Position numbers and translations under genes: made by a program. Positions 1-7,446 of a DNA stretch of 10,506 nucleotides are shown piece after piece. The notes under the pieces were generated by a model. The model was not told the DNA's origin. It did not search any database and saw only the letters and a list, made by a program, of their open reading frames with translations. The stretch is from assembly GCA_003222935.1 (NCBI GenBank), contig QHXL01000037.1, forward strand, positions 11,730-22,235, given 5' to 3'. The DNA comes from Acidobacteriota bacterium. Lineage in GTDB: Bacteria; Acidobacteriota; Blastocatellia; Pyrinomonadales; Pyrinomonadaceae. Numbering within the stretch: position 1 is the stretch's first letter; every line of letters begins with the position of its first letter.

Positions 1-1
1 G

Positions 2-3000
2 AATTCACTGGCTGTGTTGCCGCTGAAGGTACTCGACATCAACCAGGGCGATTCAAGTCCGGACTATTTGGGAACAGGTCTCGCAGATGCGCTCATTACC
101 AGGTTGAGTGCAATTCGAAATTTTGCTGTCCGGCCAACGAGTAGCGTGTTGCGTTACGGTGCGGACGCAGATCCACTTCGCGCCGGTCGTGAACTGGGTG
201 TCGCATTTGTGCTCGACGGTCGTATCAGACGTTCCGCTGACCGGATCCGCATAACGATCCAACTTCTTAACGTAAGCGATGAAACTACCGCCTGGGCCGG
301 CCAGTTCGACGAGCAATTTACCGATGTACTCACCCTGGAAGATACGATCTCTGCTCACGTTGCCGAGGCGATAGTTCCTCAACTCACTGTCGACGAACGT
401 CTGCGACTCGCCAAGCGAGGCACTGACAATCCGCAAGCACACGAAGCTTATCTGCGTGGTCGTTTCTATTGGAATACTTTCACGGAAGACGGTTTCGCCA
501 AGGCGATCGTTTGTTATCAACAAGCGATCGCACTGGATCCGCAGTACGCGCTCGCTTATGCGGGAGTCGCTGGCTATCACAACTGGCTGGGCGTGTTTAG
601 CGTAATGCCTTTTGCCGAGTGTGCGGCAGCCGCCTATGAAGCTGCGTCAACAGCGGTCGAAATTGATCCAACACTCGCTGAAGCTCACGCTGCACTCGGA
701 CAGGCCATCCTCTGTCGAGATTTTGCCTGGGCCAGCGCTGAGCACCAATTGGTCCGCGCCATCGAACTCGATCCAAACTATCCGCCTGCCCGCATCTGGT
801 ATGCGCTTCAACTGGCGATGGAAGGCAGATTCAGCGAGTCGTTGCGCGAAGCACAAACCGCGCGAGACCTGGATCCAATGGCAATTATTTCCCGGTTCAG
901 CGTTGTTTGGTGTTCCTATCACGCGCGTCGCTACGACGAGGCATATCGACTGGCCAAGGCTACCATGGACAGCGAGCCTAACAATTTAATGATGCTCCAC
1001 GGAATGAGCTTCACTTTGAGTGTACTCGGGCGTCACCAGGAAGCGATCGACGCAGCGCAAAAATGCGTTGACCTGATGGGTAAAGCGTCGCACACGCTTG
1101 GACGTCTCGGCTCAGCGTACGCAGCTGCCGACAAAGTTGAAGAGGCCGATGCAGTGCTCCAGGAAATGGAGCAACTCGCTACTCGTCGTTACGTCTCTCC
1201 GTATCACCTCGCCCAGGTAAACGCAGCGCTGGGACGCGTCGAGGCCACACTCGACATGCTCGAGCGGGCTTACGACTACAACGACGCTAAGCTCCTATGG
1301 TTAGCAGTTGATCCGGAAATGGATTTTTTGCATGGTCATCCAAGATTCAACGACATCCTTCGCAAGCTCGATCACCGGCTTGCAGCATTACCTGCGATAG
1401 CGACGCAACTTCGTCCTGACCAGGAATCGATAGCTGTCCTTCCGTTGCGGGTGTTAAGTCCTGCTGGGGAAAACACCGGAGATGAATATCTTGGAATTGG
1501 ACTGACGGACGCGATCATTACACGGCTGAGTAATGTGCAACGACTGGTTGTTAGACCAACCAGCAGCGTACTTCGTTATCACGGGTCGGTTGTTGATCCT
1601 TTAATCGCGGGTCGCGACCTGGGCATCGACTACGTAGTTGATGGAACGTTGCGACGCGTCGGGAATCGTATTCGAGTGACAGCGCAACTACTGAGTGTGA
1701 GCGAAGGGGTTACGCGTTGGGCCGAACACTTCGACGAAGACTCAACCGATGTGCTTCAAATCGAAGACTCAATATCTGAACGAATAGCAACAGCATTACT
1801 GCCGCAGCTGACGGGCGATGAACAGCGCCAGCTTTCCAAACGCGGGACGCAAAGCTCCGAAGCATTCGAAACGTATCTTCGCGGTCGCTACTACTGGAAT
1901 TCCTACACCGAGGCGGGACTAGCAAAAGCTCTCGAGTGTTACAAGCATGCAATCGAACTTGATCCACAGTACGCCCTCGCCTACACCGGCGTTGCTGATT
2001 ACTACAACTGGCTGGGCGTCTTTGGAATTAGACCATTTGATGAATCTTCAGCGGCAGCCAAACAAGCAGCCAGTAAAGCTGTCGAGCTCGACTCAACTTC
2101 TGCGGAAGCCTATAGCGCACTCGGTTTCGCAACTGTCTGTCATGATTTTGATTGGGCCGTGGCTGAAGCCCAACACCGCCGCGCCATTGAAATCAATCCC
2201 AACTATGCTACCGGTCATCATTGGTACGGCTTCCACCTGTTAATGGAAGGCCGTTTCGATGAGGCCCTACAGCAGATGCTGCATGCTCGACAATTAGATC
2301 CCATGTCGCCAAGCATCATGCAGGCGCTGGGTTGGTGTTACTACCAGATGCGTAGATTCGACGAGGCCGTCACGACGTATCGCAGCATGCTCGAGGCGGT
2401 ACCGGAGTTCACCTACGGATTGATCACGCTCTCCTGGAGTCTGCGTCACATCGGTTCAAATGATGAAGCGGTACGAGTTGCGGAAAAAGCAGTCGAGCTA
2501 TCGAGTGGCGGACAGTTCTACATCGCGGTCCTGGGTGGCGCCTACGCTGCTGCGGGCATGCGTAAGGAGGCGCTTGCCGTAATCGAGCGTCTCGAACAAA
2601 TGGCCGAACACGGGTACGTTTCACCGTTCCACCTGGCGCTGATCCATCTGCACCTGGGCCATCGAGAACAAGCAATCTCGCTCTTGCAGCAGGCCGGAAA
2701 CATCAGGGATGCATGGTTGGCGTGGCTGGGAGTTGAACCGCAGTTCGATCAACTGCGAGGCGAGCCTGCTTTCGAAGAACTAATGCGGCTTACTCGTAAT
2801 CCGATTATTGATCGCAAGCCACTCCGAACGGGTGCAGTCGGCGGATTAAAACGCCGGCCCCATGTTCAATCGACTGCGATCACATCACCGATATTTGAAT
2901 CGCCTGATACCCAGTCCGGTGAAAACGATGAGGCACGACAGCTTTATACCGCTGGTCGCTACTATTCGACGCGGCGAACTGCCGAGGGTTTGCGTCAGGC

Positions 3001-3883
3001 GATCGAACGTCTAGAGAGGGCCGTCGAACTCGATCCCGAATATGCGATCGCTCATGCTGAATTGGCCGATTGCTATGCGCTGCTCAACTGGTTTGTTGAG
3101 CCCCCGCCGGAAGGTGCCTGGGCACGAGCAAAGGAATCGGCTCTACGTGCGGTGCAAGCTGATTCGAATCTTGCGGAGGCCCATGCGTCATTGGGTTTTG
3201 TCAGGCTTCACTACGATCGTGATTGGGCTGATGCCGAACGCGAGTTGAGAACGGCAATCCTGCTGAAGCCGAGCAACCAGGTCGCACACCGCTGGTACGC
3301 CTACAGTTTATCCGCGATGGGTCGACACGATGAGGCATATGCCGAAATTGAGAAGGCGAGACAGATTACGCCGCAGTCACCGGTAATTGCGACGGCGGTT
3401 GCAAATGTGTTGTTCCTTGCCGGCAAATTTGATGAAGCAATTTCGCAATGCCGGAAAGCTCTTGAACTCGACCCGGGCTCGGTCGCGGCTCACACGGTCT
3501 TGCGCTGGGCTTTTGAGCGAAAAGGAATGCACGCTGAAACGCTGGCGGCTTATGAACAGGAGAGAAGTTTCGCAGGCGACACTCCCACCACCCATGCAAA
3601 GCGGGCACATGTGTTAGCCGCGATTGGAAAACAGGACGAAGCACGGGCTATCCTCGATGAGATCCTGGCCAAGCGTCATGAGAGTTGGGTGACGCCTTAC
3701 GAGATCGCAATCATCTTTTGCCTGTTAGGCGACAACGACAATGCGTTTAAGTGGTTGGCCCAGGCTGAAAGAGAACATGCCGTCGGTTTTACATTCATTC
3801 GCGTCGATCCACATTTGGCTCCCTTACGGTCAGATCCTCGTTTCAGGGAACTCATCAAAGAGACCGAAAAGACCATACCTTGA
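2..3883 (+). CDS. Giant TPR protein with two tandem TolB-like/TPR modules and a third TPR block (5' partial)
   Basis: The frame is open from the first complete codon (nt 2) and reads NSLAVLPLKV, so the true start lies off the left edge; the GTG at 14 is internal. About 1293 residues are visible. Module 1 (about nt 5-1370) has a TolB-like domain of the COG5616 kind (AVLPL, GLADALITRLS, RPTSSVLRY, FVLDGRIRR) followed by TPRs. Module 2 (about 1427-2800) repeats the same order: SIAVLPL, GLTDAIITRLS, RPTSSVLRY, then TPRs. Module 3 (about 2930-3880) has TPRs only. Each module ends with a similar tail (DPEMDFLHGHPRF, EPQFDQLRGEPAF, DPHLAPLRSDPRF). No transmembrane segment is visible. Known proteins of this type usually carry an N-terminal winged-helix DNA-binding domain, adenylate cyclase domain or Ser/Thr kinase domain. 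Which one applies here cannot be seen. The inferred role is signal sensing or protein-protein scaffolding. Confidence 0.88.
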   Translation, partial: NSLAVLPLKVLDINQGDSSPDYLGTGLADALITRLSAIRNFAVRPTSSVLRYGADADPLRAGRELGVAFVLDGRIRRSADRIRITIQLLNVSDETTAWAGQFDEQFTDVLTLEDTISAHVAEAIVPQLTVDERLRLAKRGTDNPQAHEAYLRGRFYWNTFTEDGFAKAIVCYQQAIALDPQYALAYAGVAGYHNWLGVFSVMPFAECAAAAYEAASTAVEIDPTLAEAHAALGQAILCRDFAWASAEHQLVRAIELDPNYPPARIWYALQLAMEGRFSESLREAQTARDLDPMAIISRFSVVWCSYHARRYDEAYRLAKATMDSEPNNLMMLHGMSFTLSVLGRHQEAIDAAQKCVDLMGKASHTLGRLGSAYAAADKVEEADAVLQEMEQLATRRYVSPYHLAQVNAALGRVEATLDMLERAYDYNDAKLLWLAVDPEMDFLHGHPRFNDILRKLDHRLAALPAIATQLRPDQESIAVLPLRVLSPAGENTGDEYLGIGLTDAIITRLSNVQRLVVRPTSSVLRYHGSVVDPLIAGRDLGIDYVVDGTLRRVGNRIRVTAQLLSVSEGVTRWAEHFDEDSTDVLQIEDSISERIATALLPQLTGDEQRQLSKRGTQSSEAFETYLRGRYYWNSYTEAGLAKALECYKHAIELDPQYALAYTGVADYYNWLGVFGIRPFDESSAAAKQAASKAVELDSTSAEAYSALGFATVCHDFDWAVAEAQHRRAIEINPNYATGHHWYGFHLLMEGRFDEALQQMLHARQLDPMSPSIMQALGWCYYQMRRFDEAVTTYRSMLEAVPEFTYGLITLSWSLRHIGSNDEAVRVAEKAVELSSGGQFYIAVLGGAYAAAGMRKEALAVIERLEQMAEHGYVSPFHLALIHLHLGHREQAISLLQQAGNIRDAWLAWLGVEPQFDQLRGEPAFEELMRLTRNPIIDRKPLRTGAVGGLKRRPHVQSTAITSPIFESPDTQSGENDEARQLYTAGRYYSTRRTAEGLRQAIERLERAVELDPEYAIAHAELADCYALLNWFVEPPPEGAWARAKESALRAVQADSNLAEAHASLGFVRLHYDRDWADAERELRTAILLKPSNQVAHRWYAYSLSAMGRHDEAYAEIEKARQITPQSPVIATAVANVLFLAGKFDEAISQCRKALELDPGSVAAHTVLRWAFERKGMHAETLAAYEQERSFAGDTPTTHAKRAHVLAAIGKQDEARAILDEILAKRHESWVTPYEIAIIFCLLGDNDNAFKWLAQAEREHAVGFTFIRVDPHLAPLRSDPRFRELIKETEKTIP

Positions 3884-3901
3884 AAACCGCATCCACAGAT
3901 G

Positions 3902-3969
3902 GTCCAGATTACACAGATTTCTTTAAAGCAGTTGAGCCTCACTGTTTTTTGAATCTACGTAATCTGTGC
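3902..3969. repeat. AGATTAC-type imperfect inverted repeat
   Basis: The left arm (about 3902-3921, core CAGATTACACAGATTT) is matched by the reverse complement of the right arm (about 3951-3969), whose core reads CAGATTACGTAGATT. The spacer is about 29 bases and contains a run of six T. The flank ATCCACAGAT at 3891-3900 extends the same AGAT theme. Repeats of this composition, resembling 'cacagattacacagatt', are to my recollection widespread between genes in Acidobacteriota and Planctomycetota; this is memory, not a search. The right arm supplies the stop codon of the minus-strand methyltransferase remnant. Confidence 0.6.
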
Positions 3970-4065
3970 CTGCGAGGCCAGGCCGCCAATCGAGATCTGC
4001 GTTAGAGCAGCTTCGGGCGGCAGAGCTTGAGAGGGTTGATTTGGTTCAGGGGAAACAGTTGACAT
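3955..4065 (-). pseudogene. Remnant of a SAM-dependent methyltransferase 5' end, cut off by a repeat
   Basis: Reading the minus strand from ATG at 4065 gives 36 codons, MSTVSPEPNQPSQALPPEAA then LTQISIGGLASQAQIT, and a TAG at 3957-3955. The stretch PPEAALTQISIGGLASQA resembles the start of the N-terminal dimerisation helices of plant-type O-methyltransferase/acetylserotonin-methyltransferase relatives, which usually read like '..LxQxxxGxxxSQAlyvAAkLgiADlL'. Here the match stops after SQA. From there the DNA is the right arm of the AGATTAC repeat, which brings a stop codon. AGGAG lies 6 bases before the ATG, the best ribosome binding site in the window, so this was probably a functional start. 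No methyltransferase SAM-binding motif remains nearby. The family call rests on about 18 residues and could be wrong; a small real peptide gene is the alternative. Confidence 0.5.
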
Positions 4066-4071
4066 TCTCTT

Positions 4072-4076
4072 CTCCT
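4072..4076 (-). promoter_or_regulatory. Strong Shine-Dalgarno of the truncated minus-strand gene
   Basis: On the minus strand AAGGAGAAGAGA directly precedes the ATG at 4065, with AGGAG six bases upstream, which is ideal spacing. The intact + strand genes of this window have weak or no visible Shine-Dalgarno sequences. This site therefore argues that the short reading frame was a real gene start rather than a chance ORF. Confidence 0.6.
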
Positions 4077-4273
4077 TGGCATGAGTTCAATCACAAAGCG
4101 CATTGTTAAGGCGACGGAGACCTTACGCTTTTCAAAACTCTTAGTGCAACCCCGTTGCGCGACTGCGTAATGAGTCTAGGTTGCAAGATGTGACCCGACG
4201 CTACCGCGTTACGGTATGACCACCGGCCCACCTAACATCAATTAAGTAAGCCTCCATTAGGAAAGTGATCATT

Positions 4274-4302
4274 CTTGAGCTATATATGAAACATAGTTCA
4301 AG
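4274..4302. promoter_or_regulatory. Spaced palindrome, candidate operator upstream of the thioesterase cassette
   Basis: CTTGAGCTAT (4274-4283) and ATAGTTCAAG (4293-4302) are inverted copies with 9 of 10 matches and a 9-base spacer. Arm centres are 19 bases apart, close to two helical turns, which suits a dimeric regulator. The site lies 64 bases before the thioesterase ATG and 208 bases before the start of the divergent broken gene. It overlaps the AT-rich TATATAT. A regulator cannot be named, and no regulator gene is visible in the window. Confidence 0.35.
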
Positions 4303-4366
4303 GTCAGCCACCGAGTCTCCAATTATTCGTACTTTAGAAAACTAGCGCGGAAGGTAAACATACTTC

Positions 4367-4768
4367 ATGCCAGCATCCATCGAAATTGAACGACGTCTGC
4401 GTTGGGCCGACGCTGACGCCGCCGGACGACTCCACTTCCCACGCATCTTCGAGATCATTGAAGAGGCTGAAAGTGAACTCGTACGTAAAATCGGGTGGCC
4501 AATGAATCGCAGCATGGGGTACGATTTTCCGCGCGTAAACATTCAGTGTAACTTCAAACACGTGCTTGAATTGGATGCTGCGTTTACACTTCGACTTACA
4601 GCCGGCAAGTTGGGGCGCACTTCGATTCGCTACGACTATCAAGTGTTCAATTCGGATCGCGAGGTAGCAATTGAAGGGAGTATGACGCTGGTAGTTTTGC
4701 AGAATGGAAGACCCGCCGAGATTCCGGCGACGCTACGGGCGGCACTCGAAGCAGACACTAATTACTAA
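4367..4768 (+). CDS. Hotdog-fold acyl-CoA thioesterase (4HBT/YbgC/FadM-like)
   Basis: The protein has 133 residues, the usual length of a single hotdog domain, with no signal peptide, so it is cytosolic. The N-terminal motif RWADADAAGRLHFPRIFEII followed by EEAE matches the 4-hydroxybenzoyl-CoA thioesterase family. Asp17 in DADAAG falls, as I recall that sequence, at the same position as catalytic Asp17 of the Pseudomonas enzyme. The C-terminal half (FTLRLTAGKLGRTSIRYDYQ) fits the long beta strands of the fold. Such enzymes hydrolyse acyl- or aryl-CoA or carrier-protein thioesters. The ATG at 4367 is the only sensible start; GGAAGG at 4349-4354 lies 12 bases upstream, a rather long spacing. 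The next gene begins 13 bases after the stop, so the two are surely co-transcribed. Inferred role: release or proofreading of the acyl group handled by the next two enzymes. Confidence 0.85.
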   Translation: MPASIEIERRLRWADADAAGRLHFPRIFEIIEEAESELVRKIGWPMNRSMGYDFPRVNIQCNFKHVLELDAAFTLRLTAGKLGRTSIRYDYQVFNSDREVAIEGSMTLVVLQNGRPAEIPATLRAALEADTNY

Positions 4769-4781
4769 TCAACTGACGACT

Positions 4782-5870
4782 ATGTCGACTGCACAACAAA
4801 CACTTCAAACAAAAATTCAAACTGTGAAAGACACTCTCGACGCCTGGGTTCGCGAAGTTGTCGCCTGGCACTTCGATCCCGCTACTGGATGTCCATTCTG
4901 GCTGAATTACGCGTCCAGGCTCGATTGGGATCCGCGAAAAGAAATTCACAACTACGCCGACCTCGAAAAGCTCGGGCCATTTCAGGATGAATGGCTACGC
5001 GGTGGACCAGTGCGTCGGTGGGTACCTAAAGGTTATGAAGGTCGCCCCGTCTACACTTTTGAAACTGGTGGCAGCACTGGTGTACCGAAGTCTCGGATCA
5101 ACATTGAAGACTTTCGCCTGGACTACGAAGCTTTTAGCGAAACCTTGCCGGACGAATATTTCCCGAAAGGCGCCGACTGGTTATCACTTGGGCCAACCGG
5201 TCCACGTCGTTTGCGCTTAGCCGTTGAGCATCTCGCCCAATATCGCGGCGGCATCTGCTTCATGGTCGACCTGGATCCACGCTGGGTTATCAAGCTCCTG
5301 AAGATGGGCCAACCAAAGATGGCTGAGGCTTATAAGCAACACGTGATCGAGCAAGGACTGACGCTCTTAAAGGCCCACGACAACATCAAATGCTTGTTTA
5401 CAACCCCGAAACTACTTGAAGCACTCTGCGAAAAAGTCTCACTTAAGAAACTCGGCATAACGGGTGTTTTCTGTGGCGGCACTGAAATGACCCCTCAGTT
5501 TCACCGTTTCGCTGTCGAAGAATTGATGGAGGGAGCCTACTTCGCCGCGACTTACGGCAACACGCTGATGGGACTGGCCGTTCACAAACCTCGAGAAGTC
5601 GAAGACAACTACGCTGTGATTTATTATCCGCCATCACCCCGAGCGATGATTGAGGTCGTTGACCCTGACAATCCGGATCGCGTCGTCGACTATGGAGCAA
5701 CCGGTCGAGTGCGCTTGACCACGCTCACGAAGGAGTTCTTCATGCCGCGCTTTCTGGAGCGCGATGAAGCCGAGCGCGAACCACCTTGCGAACAATATCC
5801 ATGGGACGGCGTCCGCAACGTTCGCCCCTTCTCAAAACTGCAGGCGAACGTCGTCGAAGGCGTGTACTGA
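4782..5870 (+). CDS. Short adenylate-forming enzyme (ANL superfamily, LuxE/EhpF-like) without C-terminal lid
   Basis: With the ATG at 4782 the protein has 362 residues. An upstream ATG at 4704 would overlap the thioesterase gene by 65 bases and add an unrelated basic leader, so I reject it. ANL motifs appear in order: the phosphate loop TFETGGSTGVPKSR (about 92-105), CGGTEMTP (about 231-238), YGNTLMG (about 258-264), a GELVVT-like segment DYGATGRVRLTTL (303-315) and LERDEAER (325-332), which probably carries the ribose-binding Asp. Only about 30 residues follow, so the roughly 100-residue mobile C-terminal domain with the A10 lysine is absent. Short enzymes of this type include LuxE and EhpF. 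They adenylate a carboxylic acid and pass the acyl group to a partner rather than acting as ordinary CoA ligases. The following reductase is the obvious partner. The substrate is not predictable; phenylacetate-CoA-ligase-like activity is the alternative. Confidence 0.75.
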   Translation: MSTAQQTLQTKIQTVKDTLDAWVREVVAWHFDPATGCPFWLNYASRLDWDPRKEIHNYADLEKLGPFQDEWLRGGPVRRWVPKGYEGRPVYTFETGGSTGVPKSRINIEDFRLDYEAFSETLPDEYFPKGADWLSLGPTGPRRLRLAVEHLAQYRGGICFMVDLDPRWVIKLLKMGQPKMAEAYKQHVIEQGLTLLKAHDNIKCLFTTPKLLEALCEKVSLKKLGITGVFCGGTEMTPQFHRFAVEELMEGAYFAATYGNTLMGLAVHKPREVEDNYAVIYYPPSPRAMIEVVDPDNPDRVVDYGATGRVRLTTLTKEFFMPRFLERDEAEREPPCEQYPWDGVRNVRPFSKLQANVVEGVY

Positions 5871-5962
5871 TATTGCAGATTGTAGATTTGAGATTTCAGA
5901 TTGTTTTGGAAATAGTCGATCAACAAATGACCTTCAATCTGCAATCTACAATTTGAAATCTT
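5871..5962. repeat. AGATT-rich imperfect inverted repeat between ligase and reductase genes
   Basis: Almost the whole 100-base gap is an AT-rich palindrome. The left arm (about 5872-5903) is built of AGATT words such as GCAGATTGTAGATTTGAGAT. The right arm (about 5935-5962) contains the inverse, CAATCTGCAATCTACAATTT. Near the loop, GAGATTTCAGATTG pairs with CAATCTGCAATCTAC with few mismatches; farther out the pairing needs a shift. It uses the same AGATT word as the element at 3902-3969, so the two may be related. There is no terminator-like T run. If transcribed, it would give a weak hairpin inside the cassette mRNA ending about 8 bases before the next ATG. Confidence 0.6.
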
Positions 5963-5970
5963 AAATAGCC

Positions 5971-7398
5971 ATGGTTCACATTCCAATTCTCCGTCACGGT
6001 CAACCTTACAAGAGTCTCGACGTGTCAGTCGTTCGTCATCATCAAACGCGCGAGCCGTTTGTTGAAATCAGCCAGGCTAATGCGGGGTTGATCCGAAAGG
6101 ATCTACGCAACCAACAGGCTGCACGCGAAAAGCTCGCGAAGTTTTCAACGGCCGAGCTACTCGACATCTGTTCGCGTGCTGCTGAGAGTTTCTTGAATGG
6201 TTCTCTGCCCATTGGTGACGCGGAGCAAACTCCTGAGGATTACGTACACCAGGTCTCTGCTACCACCGGCATGCCGCACGTGATGGCACGCCGTAACATG
6301 ACGAAGATCCATGCAGCACTGGCTGAAGCGGGAAACGTTCTGAACGGCCTGACTCGCAATCTCGATTGGGAACTGCTCGATCAAGGTTTCGGTGAACTCG
6401 AAGGCAAGCCGTTGAGCTTTTATCCGCGAACGGATTCTCTCGGTGTAGTGCTCCCAAACAACTCTCCAGGAGTTCACTCTTTGTGGGTGCCTTCAATTCC
6501 CTTAAAGATTCCACTCGTCCTAAAACCCGGTAGTGCAGAACCATGGACTCCCTATCGAATCATTCAAGCTTTGATCGGCGCCGGAGCGCCCCCTGAAGCT
6601 TTTTGCTTTTACTCAACAGGCCATGCAGGTAGTGGCGAGATCCTGAGCCGCTGTGGTCGCGGAATGATGTTTGGTGATGCCGGCTCAACGGGTGTCTGGG
6701 CCAACGATCCACGGATCGAACTGCACGGGCCGGGATTTAGCAAAGTCGTGATCGGCGCCGATTGCGCTGACGACTGGGAAAAGTATCTCGACGTCATGGT
6801 CAGTTCTGTCCTGAACAATGGAGGGCGTTCATGTATCAACGCCTCCGGTATCTGGGTTACCAAACATGCCGAGAAAATTAGCGAAGCGCTGGCTGAACGT
6901 TTGGCGGGAGTCGGGCCACGTGCTGCGGATGATCCGGAAGCCCAGTTGGCTCCATTTGCCGACCCGGCTGTCGCAACACGCATTTCGCAGTTAATCGATC
7001 ACGGGTTGGCTGAGCCCGGTGTTCGCGAGGTCACGGCTGAACATCGATCTGGCGAACGAGTCGTAGAATTAAATGGATGCAAATACATTTTGCCAACGGT
7101 GTTGCTGTGCGAAAACTCAGACCACGGGATGGCGAATCGTGAATATATGTTTCCGTTTGTCAGCGTAGTGAAAGTGACTCCCGATCAACTCCCCGAAACA
7201 ATAGGTCCTAGCCTTGTCGTAACCGCGATTACAGCTGATCCAAAGTTAATTCGCGATCTGGTGACGTCAGCGAATGTCGATCGCTTGAACATTGGCGCGG
7301 TACCCACAACGCAAATCACCTGGGACCAACCCCATGAAGGTAATCTCTTCGAACATCTCTACGGACGCCGAGCTTTTCAGCGTGCAGTTGCCGTTTGA
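5971..7398 (+). CDS. Aldehyde-dehydrogenase-superfamily acyl reductase (EhpG/LuxC-type role)
   Basis: The protein has 475 residues, normal for the family, and is cytosolic. Superfamily signatures in order: PNNSPG (162-167, counterpart of PWNxP), VLKPGSAEPWTP (183-194, with the cofactor-binding Lys185), Glu250 in IELHGPG (counterpart of ELGGK), Cys288 in NNGGRSCINASG as the catalytic nucleophile, and REYMFPFVSV (390-399, counterpart of E-x-F-GP). It is therefore expected to be an active NAD(P)-dependent enzyme. The sequence around the Cys and Glu differs from classic aldehyde dehydrogenases. Together with the adjacent adenylating enzyme, this favours reduction of an activated acyl group to an aldehyde, as proposed for EhpG/LuxC systems. 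Oxidation of an aldehyde is the alternative. The ATG at 5971 (in CCATGG) has no clear Shine-Dalgarno. It follows the ligase gene by 100 bases of repeat. Confidence 0.8.
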   Translation: MVHIPILRHGQPYKSLDVSVVRHHQTREPFVEISQANAGLIRKDLRNQQAAREKLAKFSTAELLDICSRAAESFLNGSLPIGDAEQTPEDYVHQVSATTGMPHVMARRNMTKIHAALAEAGNVLNGLTRNLDWELLDQGFGELEGKPLSFYPRTDSLGVVLPNNSPGVHSLWVPSIPLKIPLVLKPGSAEPWTPYRIIQALIGAGAPPEAFCFYSTGHAGSGEILSRCGRGMMFGDAGSTGVWANDPRIELHGPGFSKVVIGADCADDWEKYLDVMVSSVLNNGGRSCINASGIWVTKHAEKISEALAERLAGVGPRAADDPEAQLAPFADPAVATRISQLIDHGLAEPGVREVTAEHRSGERVVELNGCKYILPTVLLCENSDHGMANREYMFPFVSVVKVTPDQLPETIGPSLVVTAITADPKLIRDLVTSANVDRLNIGAVPTTQITWDQPHEGNLFEHLYGRRAFQRAVAV

Positions 7399-7446
7399 GA
7401 TCGAGATTCTTTTCCGAGCGTCTTTGCACCACAGGGATCGCAGTTT

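Larger units (their letters stand above)
3884..4366. other. 483-base gap with repeat, broken minus-strand gene and divergent regulatory region
   Basis: There is no convincing + strand gene between the TPR gene stop and the thioesterase start. The left part holds an AGATTAC-type inverted repeat. The middle holds a minus-strand start (4065) of a truncated gene. The right part, about 300 bases between two divergent starts, is where promoters for both directions would sit. It contains two small hairpins, GCAAC-CCC-GTTGC at 4146-4158 and TACCG-CGTTA-CGGTA at 4202-4216, and a longer spaced palindrome at 4274-4302. I could not assign a confident -35/-10 pair. The AT-rich stretch TATATAT at 4281-4287 is a weak candidate. 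Confidence 0.6.

Noticed and set aside
53..580. 175-residue open frame on the minus strand
   Set aside because: It lies entirely inside the well-supported TPR gene, has no recognisable motif, and is a shadow of that frame.
4704..4781. Upstream ATG giving the adenylating enzyme a 26-residue extension
   Set aside because: It would overlap the thioesterase gene by 65 bases and adds a basic leader unlike the family. The ATG at 4782 gives a normal N-terminus.
4367..7398. Bioluminescence lux operon
   Set aside because: There is no LuxA/LuxB luciferase, the thioesterase has a hotdog rather than LuxD alpha/beta hydrolase pattern, and the reductase looks closer to general aldehyde dehydrogenases than to LuxC itself.
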